Of a DNA stretch of 43,921 bases, positions 40,445-43,921 are shown in pieces. The notes below the pieces were generated by a model. It was not told the DNA's origin. It saw only the letters and a program-made list of their open reading frames with translations, and ran no database searches. The stretch covers positions 1-43,921 of the forward strand of contig JAGLYF010000223.1 of assembly GCA_023132435.1 (NCBI GenBank), in the 5' to 3' direction. The stretch's first letter is position 1. Every line of letters starts with the position of its first letter. A program made the position numbers and the translations under genes. The DNA comes from Calditrichia bacterium (GTDB lineage Bacteria; Calditrichota; Calditrichia; JAJRVZ01).

Positions 40445-41962
40445 TCAAGCCGCTCCTAACGCATTCTGCAAAATTTTTTCCTGTGTTACGTTATCTGTAT
40501 CATAAATCCCGGCAATACTTCCTTCCCGCATAATCATCACCCTGTTACTCATACCGAGAATCTCGGGCAACTCAGATGATATCATCATAATAGCAGCACC
40601 TTCTGCTGTGAGTCGATTCATCAACTGATAGATTTCTACTTTTGATCCCACATCGATACCACGCGTCGGTTCATCGAAGATCAGGACTTTTGCATTAGAA
40701 CACAACCATTTACTTACGACTACTTTTTGCTGATTTCCACCACTCAGAAACAACACTTTCTGATTCAGGCCGGGTGTTTTTATCCTTAAATCCTTTACAT
40801 ACTCAGAGGCTGCATCTTTTTCTTGTTTATTACTAACCACACCAAATTTTGAAAACCGACCCAGACTGGCTAAACATATATTCGACTGCACCGATAGATC
40901 TAAAACAAGTCCTTCCGCCTTTCGATCCTCACTTAGATATCCAATATCCAGATTTATCGCATTTCTTGGTTTATTGATAATTTGTAATTTTCCATCAACA
41001 TAGATCATCCCACTATCTATCTTATCTGCTCCGAATATCGCCCGGGCAAGTTCTGTCCTTCCGGAACCGAGCAAACCGGCAACGCCAAGAATTTCACCCC
41101 GATATAGCGTAAAATTGATATTATTCAGGCTTCCTTGGCGGTTCAATCTCTCAATCCGAAGAATTTCATCCCCTATCTGCTGCTTTTGTTTAGGAAACTG
41201 CTCTTTTAATTCGCGGTTTACCATCATCCTGATCAGATCATGTTGAGTCATCTCAGATATCTGGTGTGTACCGATATATTTGCCATCGCGTAAAACCGTA
41301 ATTCGATCACCAATTTCTGACAACTCTTCCAGGCGATGAGAAATATAGATAACCGATACGCCCCTGTTTTTCAGTTTTCTAATGATTGCAAAAAGTTCAA
41401 TAATCTCATTCTTCGTTAAAGCCGAGGTCGGCTCATCCATAATGAGAATTTTTGCATTCAGTGAGAGCGCTTTTGCCACTTCCACCATCTGTTGTTGGGC
41501 CACACCCAGTTCTCCAACAAGCTGACGTGCATCAATATTTACGCCAAGATCATTCAAAAGACTTTGAGCTGAATCCAGTATCCTTTTCTGATCAATAATG
41601 GTAGGAGATAAGAGAAATTCTCTTCCTAAAAATATATTCTCAGCCGCTGATAATTGCGAGATCAGGTTAAATTCCTGATAAATAATACTAATCCCCAATT
41701 GCTGTGCCTGTCGGGGATTTTTAATTTCCACATCTTTACCAAAAAGAACTATGTTACCACCGGACTTTTGATAGGCACCGCTGAGTATTTTTACCAGCGT
41801 TGATTTTCCAGCCCCGTTCTCCCCAAGAAGAATATGTACTTCACCTGATAACAGTGTAAAGTTCACATCATCCAGAGCGACAACACCAGGAAAAGTTTTC
41901 CTGATATTCCGCATTTCGAGAACCGGGTCTTTCTCTGCAGATTTAGATTGTTTGACTATCAA
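40445..41962 (-). CDS. Sugar ABC transporter ATP-binding protein (RbsA family, two ATPase domains)
   Basis: This 505-residue protein starts at TTG 41962 with AGGGA-type RBS. The N-terminal domain has Walker A GENGAGKSTLVKILSG, a degenerate signature (LGVAQQQMVEVAKAL) and Walker B LIMDEPTSAL. The C-terminal domain has GVAGLLGSGRTELARAIFG in place of a canonical Walker A, a good signature LSGGNQQKVVVSKWL and VLIFDEPTRGIDVG. This asymmetry is normal for RbsA, MglA and AraG. It powers the importer formed with the two genes downstream. Confidence 0.93.
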   Translation of the reverse strand: MIVKQSKSAEKDPVLEMRNIRKTFPGVVALDDVNFTLLSGEVHILLGENGAGKSTLVKILSGAYQKSGGNIVLFGKDVEIKNPRQAQQLGISIIYQEFNLISQLSAAENIFLGREFLLSPTIIDQKRILDSAQSLLNDLGVNIDARQLVGELGVAQQQMVEVAKALSLNAKILIMDEPTSALTKNEIIELFAIIRKLKNRGVSVIYISHRLEELSEIGDRITVLRDGKYIGTHQISEMTQHDLIRMMVNRELKEQFPKQKQQIGDEILRIERLNRQGSLNNINFTLYRGEILGVAGLLGSGRTELARAIFGADKIDSGMIYVDGKLQIINKPRNAINLDIGYLSEDRKAEGLVLDLSVQSNICLASLGRFSKFGVVSNKQEKDAASEYVKDLRIKTPGLNQKVLFLSGGNQQKVVVSKWLCSNAKVLIFDEPTRGIDVGSKVEIYQLMNRLTAEGAAIMMISSELPEILGMSNRVMIMREGSIAGIYDTDNVTQEKILQNALGAA

Positions 41963-41992
41963 TACCTTTCCCTATACGGATATCGATTATGA

Positions 41993-42796
41993 CTATGACA
42001 TAAAATGACGCATGTGTTTAATGGTCATTTCAGCTGCCGTATCCGGATCAGGTAGCGGCAAGATTTCCGCTGACAAAAAACCTTTATATTTAATTCTTTT
42101 CAAAACTTCAATTACATCACTAAATTCAAGATGACCCGCTCCAGGATACCAGCGATTTGAATCAGCGATATGAAAATGAAAAAGATGATCTTTACTCATA
42201 CGAATACTCTCAACGATCGATGGTTCTTCGATATTCATATGAAACGTGTCAAGAAGAAGTCCGACGTTTTTTCGGTCCAATTTCTCAATTAATCGCAGTC
42301 CTTCAGATACCGTATTTACCAAATTAGATTCATATCGATTGACCGGTTCTATCGCTAATTTTACAGTATCGTTTTCTTCCGCACAAATTCTTAAAGCATC
42401 GATCAGCCACGATTCTGTTTGTTGTTCATCAATTTCATCTTCCCGTTTCCCGCGTATAAGCCCAATGATAACAATAGCGTTAAACGACTTTGCCAGACTG
42501 ATCTGGGATTTTATCCGATCAATCGCTTTTTCTCTTTTACCGGCGTCTTTACTGCTGAAAGACAATCCCTCCTCTCCAAATGCCTGCCCGGTCCCTATTG
42601 CAGGGACCGGAAGATCATTTTCCGACAGGATATTATGTAACTCATTCAAATTCAACAATCCGGGATCACGTACTGCCAATTCTACGCCGTCATATCCCAG
42701 ATCTTTTATCTTTTTGATGTTTTCTGCCACCCGGCCTTTATAGGCAAGCGCAGAAAAAGAGGCGGGCTGTGTGGACACAACAATACTTAATTTCAT
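41993..42796 (-). CDS. iolO: TIM-barrel sugar epimerase/isomerase, IolO-like
   Basis: This 267-residue protein belongs to the xylose isomerase-like TIM-barrel (AP endonuclease 2) family. Metal ligands are visible in order: Glu in LAIEPVNRYE, Asp and His in LLLDTFHMNIEEPS, His in HFHIADSNRWYPGAGHLEF, and Glu in GFLSAEILPLPD. YDGVELAVRDPGLLN is the first-strand motif. The start lies 4 bp after the creatininase-like stop. In Thermotoga, TM0416 (IolO) of this fold epimerises 5-keto-L-gluconate to D-tagaturonate. Given the neighbours, I infer the same role. A 2-keto-inositol or hydroxypyruvate isomerase is an alternative within this large family. Confidence 0.78.
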   Translation of the reverse strand: MKLSIVVSTQPASFSALAYKGRVAENIKKIKDLGYDGVELAVRDPGLLNLNELHNILSENDLPVPAIGTGQAFGEEGLSFSSKDAGKREKAIDRIKSQISLAKSFNAIVIIGLIRGKREDEIDEQQTESWLIDALRICAEENDTVKLAIEPVNRYESNLVNTVSEGLRLIEKLDRKNVGLLLDTFHMNIEEPSIVESIRMSKDHLFHFHIADSNRWYPGAGHLEFSDVIEVLKRIKYKGFLSAEILPLPDPDTAAEMTIKHMRHFMS

Positions 42797-42800
42797 TTTA

Positions 42801-43895
42801 TTACAGACCCATTTTTCTTACCGCATATATAGGGCGCCAGCCATCGGTAAATGGTTCCTTCAAATAAGGTTCCATTTCCTTTTCTGTCCTCATTGTGGTT
42901 TCCTCAATCGGCGGAACTTTTCCGGAAGGAAATGCTTCTAATATTTCATCATGGACAAGGGTTAAATATGATAAAATAGCTGCAATGGTTCGTCTGGCTT
43001 TTTTTGCATCACCAAGTGTAGGACGCCCCACAACACCTTCCGGTATTGATCCCATTTCTGTTGGGAAATGTCCCTGGCCTTCAGACCATTTACTTGGCCG
43101 GGCAAAAGGATCGACGGCTTTATCAAAATGTCCATCTGGCAGATATCCTTCCACTTTGGTTTCTTCAGCATAATGCATTTCCACATAATCAGGCTCTAAT
43201 AATAGCATTACCGAAGTTTCGGCTTCATCGGCATGAACAAAATTGTCATCCCAATCTCCGCCACGGTCTTTTGTCCGGAAAAATTCTCTTACAGACCGGT
43301 GCCAGTCAATTACGCGAAAAATACCGGGCAAATTCCAGGTTTTTTGCAATTCCTGGATAGCAGCTTCAAGTAGCCATTGATGACCATGATTATTAATAAG
43401 GATCATTTTACGAAAGCCATCATTCCAAAATCCGATCATAACATCGATTAATATTCGCTTGACGACTTCATCTTCCAGATGGATCGTTCCCGGCATACCA
43501 ATATGGTGATGCGGGTGTCCTCCAAAGTTTAAAGGTGTCCAGGTAAGATTTACAGGTGTACCCCTTTTAGCGGTGAATCTACGAACACCTTCGAGTATTT
43601 GTGTAACCATAAACGTATCCAGGGCGGTCACGGTATGAAGGCCATGGAGTTCAGTACATCCAATTGGAATAAAAAGTATATCATTCTTTTTTCTGTTTTC
43701 GACCACATTTTTGCGTATGGTCGTTTGAATATATGATCCCGGTTTCGCCAGTTCAGATGGACTCGGAACACTGTAATCATCTAATATATTTGAGATTTCA
43801 TCATCCGACGCTTCCCAGATTTTCTTTTTTAATCGACCAACAGAAGTGTCCTCAAAAAACAGATCCTCCCGGTCGGTTTTCAGCCATTTCGACAT
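42801..43895 (-). CDS. iolN: Creatininase-family hydrolase, IolN-like
   Basis: This 364-residue protein starts at ATG 43895 after a strong AAGGAGG (about 4 nt spacing). Creatininase metal-site motifs are IPIGCTELHGLHTVTALDT (Glu, His, Asp), INNHGHQW (variant of NGHGGN) and NFVHADEAETSVMLLL (H-A-x-E-x-ETS). It is about 100 residues longer than creatininase itself, mostly at the N-terminus (SKWLKTDREDLFFED) and C-terminus. That size matches IolN (TM0413), the ring-opening hydrolase of the Thermotoga inositol pathway that yields 5-keto-L-gluconate. It is the first gene of the visible operon. The promoter lies outside the window. True creatininase activity is unlikely in this context. Confidence 0.8.
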   Translation of the reverse strand: MSKWLKTDREDLFFEDTSVGRLKKKIWEASDDEISNILDDYSVPSPSELAKPGSYIQTTIRKNVVENRKKNDILFIPIGCTELHGLHTVTALDTFMVTQILEGVRRFTAKRGTPVNLTWTPLNFGGHPHHHIGMPGTIHLEDEVVKRILIDVMIGFWNDGFRKMILINNHGHQWLLEAAIQELQKTWNLPGIFRVIDWHRSVREFFRTKDRGGDWDDNFVHADEAETSVMLLLEPDYVEMHYAEETKVEGYLPDGHFDKAVDPFARPSKWSEGQGHFPTEMGSIPEGVVGRPTLGDAKKARRTIAAILSYLTLVHDEILEAFPSGKVPPIEETTMRTEKEMEPYLKEPFTDGWRPIYAVRKMGL

Positions 43896-43921
43896 TTTAT
43901 CCTCCTTATTTATTATTCAAA

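Noticed and set aside
42801-43895. Creatininase (creatine metabolism) as literal function
   Set aside because: The protein is about 100 residues longer than creatininase and sits with inositol-type genes; IolN-like ring hydrolase fits better.

Overview
The window looks like a chromosomal segment from an uncultured or little-studied bacterium of the FCB superphylum (Calditrichota, KSB1, Ignavibacteria or Marinimicrobia-like). The main reason is three secreted proteins that end in the same ~80-residue C-terminal domain (a YPNPFNP-type motif, then IYNxxGxK and a terminal KMxLIK/KMxLLR), which is the type IX secretion sorting domain as it appears in those lineages. Dispersed palindromes, a four-helix-bundle gene and a GxxExxY gene fit the same kind of genome. 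I cannot name a genus from sequence alone. No rRNA, tRNA, CRISPR array or intact insertion sequence was seen.

Layout. 1-1.3 kb: the 5' part of trpE on the minus strand, preceded by a complete tryptophan attenuator: promoter, 28-codon leader peptide with four Trp codons, and an intrinsic terminator with a competing antiterminator. 1.3-5.9 kb: an accessory patch with two decayed pieces of comM, a chimeric GxxExxY/comM frame, and a frameshifted secreted subtilase carrying a five-bladed propeller. 5.9-10.8 kb: a Na+/solute symporter, a four-helix-bundle protein, an XdhC and MocA-like maturation pair, and a pyrophosphate-type phosphofructokinase. 11.2-15.4 kb: a secreted M1 aminopeptidase broken by an internal deletion, a 1-kb graveyard of repeats, and a secreted papain-like cysteine protease. 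16.2-20.9 kb: rhodanese and MauE-like membrane protein, then the fused E2-E1 2-oxoglutarate dehydrogenase/decarboxylase. 21.5-25.8 kb: an NtrC-type regulator and its large sensor kinase, and a separate 54-residue membrane protein with its own promoter and terminator. 25.9-33.4 kb: purC, copA, a fold-type II PLP enzyme, the Pit phosphate transporter with its PhoU-like partner, and a CYTH phosphatase/cyclase-fold protein.

34-43.9 kb is the most coherent functional block. A six-gene minus-strand operon encodes a creatininase-family hydrolase, a TIM-barrel epimerase, a three-gene sugar ABC importer and a Gfo/Idh/MocA dehydrogenase. Converging on it is a plus-strand set: an SSS symporter, a PhnP-like metallo-phosphodiesterase and a PfkB kinase that closely resembles Thermotoga TM0415. 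Together these match the Thermotoga-type myo-inositol pathway (IolG, IolN, IolO, inositol ABC importer, IolK). The IolM dehydrogenase is not in the window, and the adjacent phosphodiesterase is an addition I do not know from that cluster.

Dispersed repeats of at least six families fill nearly every intergenic gap. They abut or overlap stop codons, promoters and spurious start codons, so several gene starts were corrected here.
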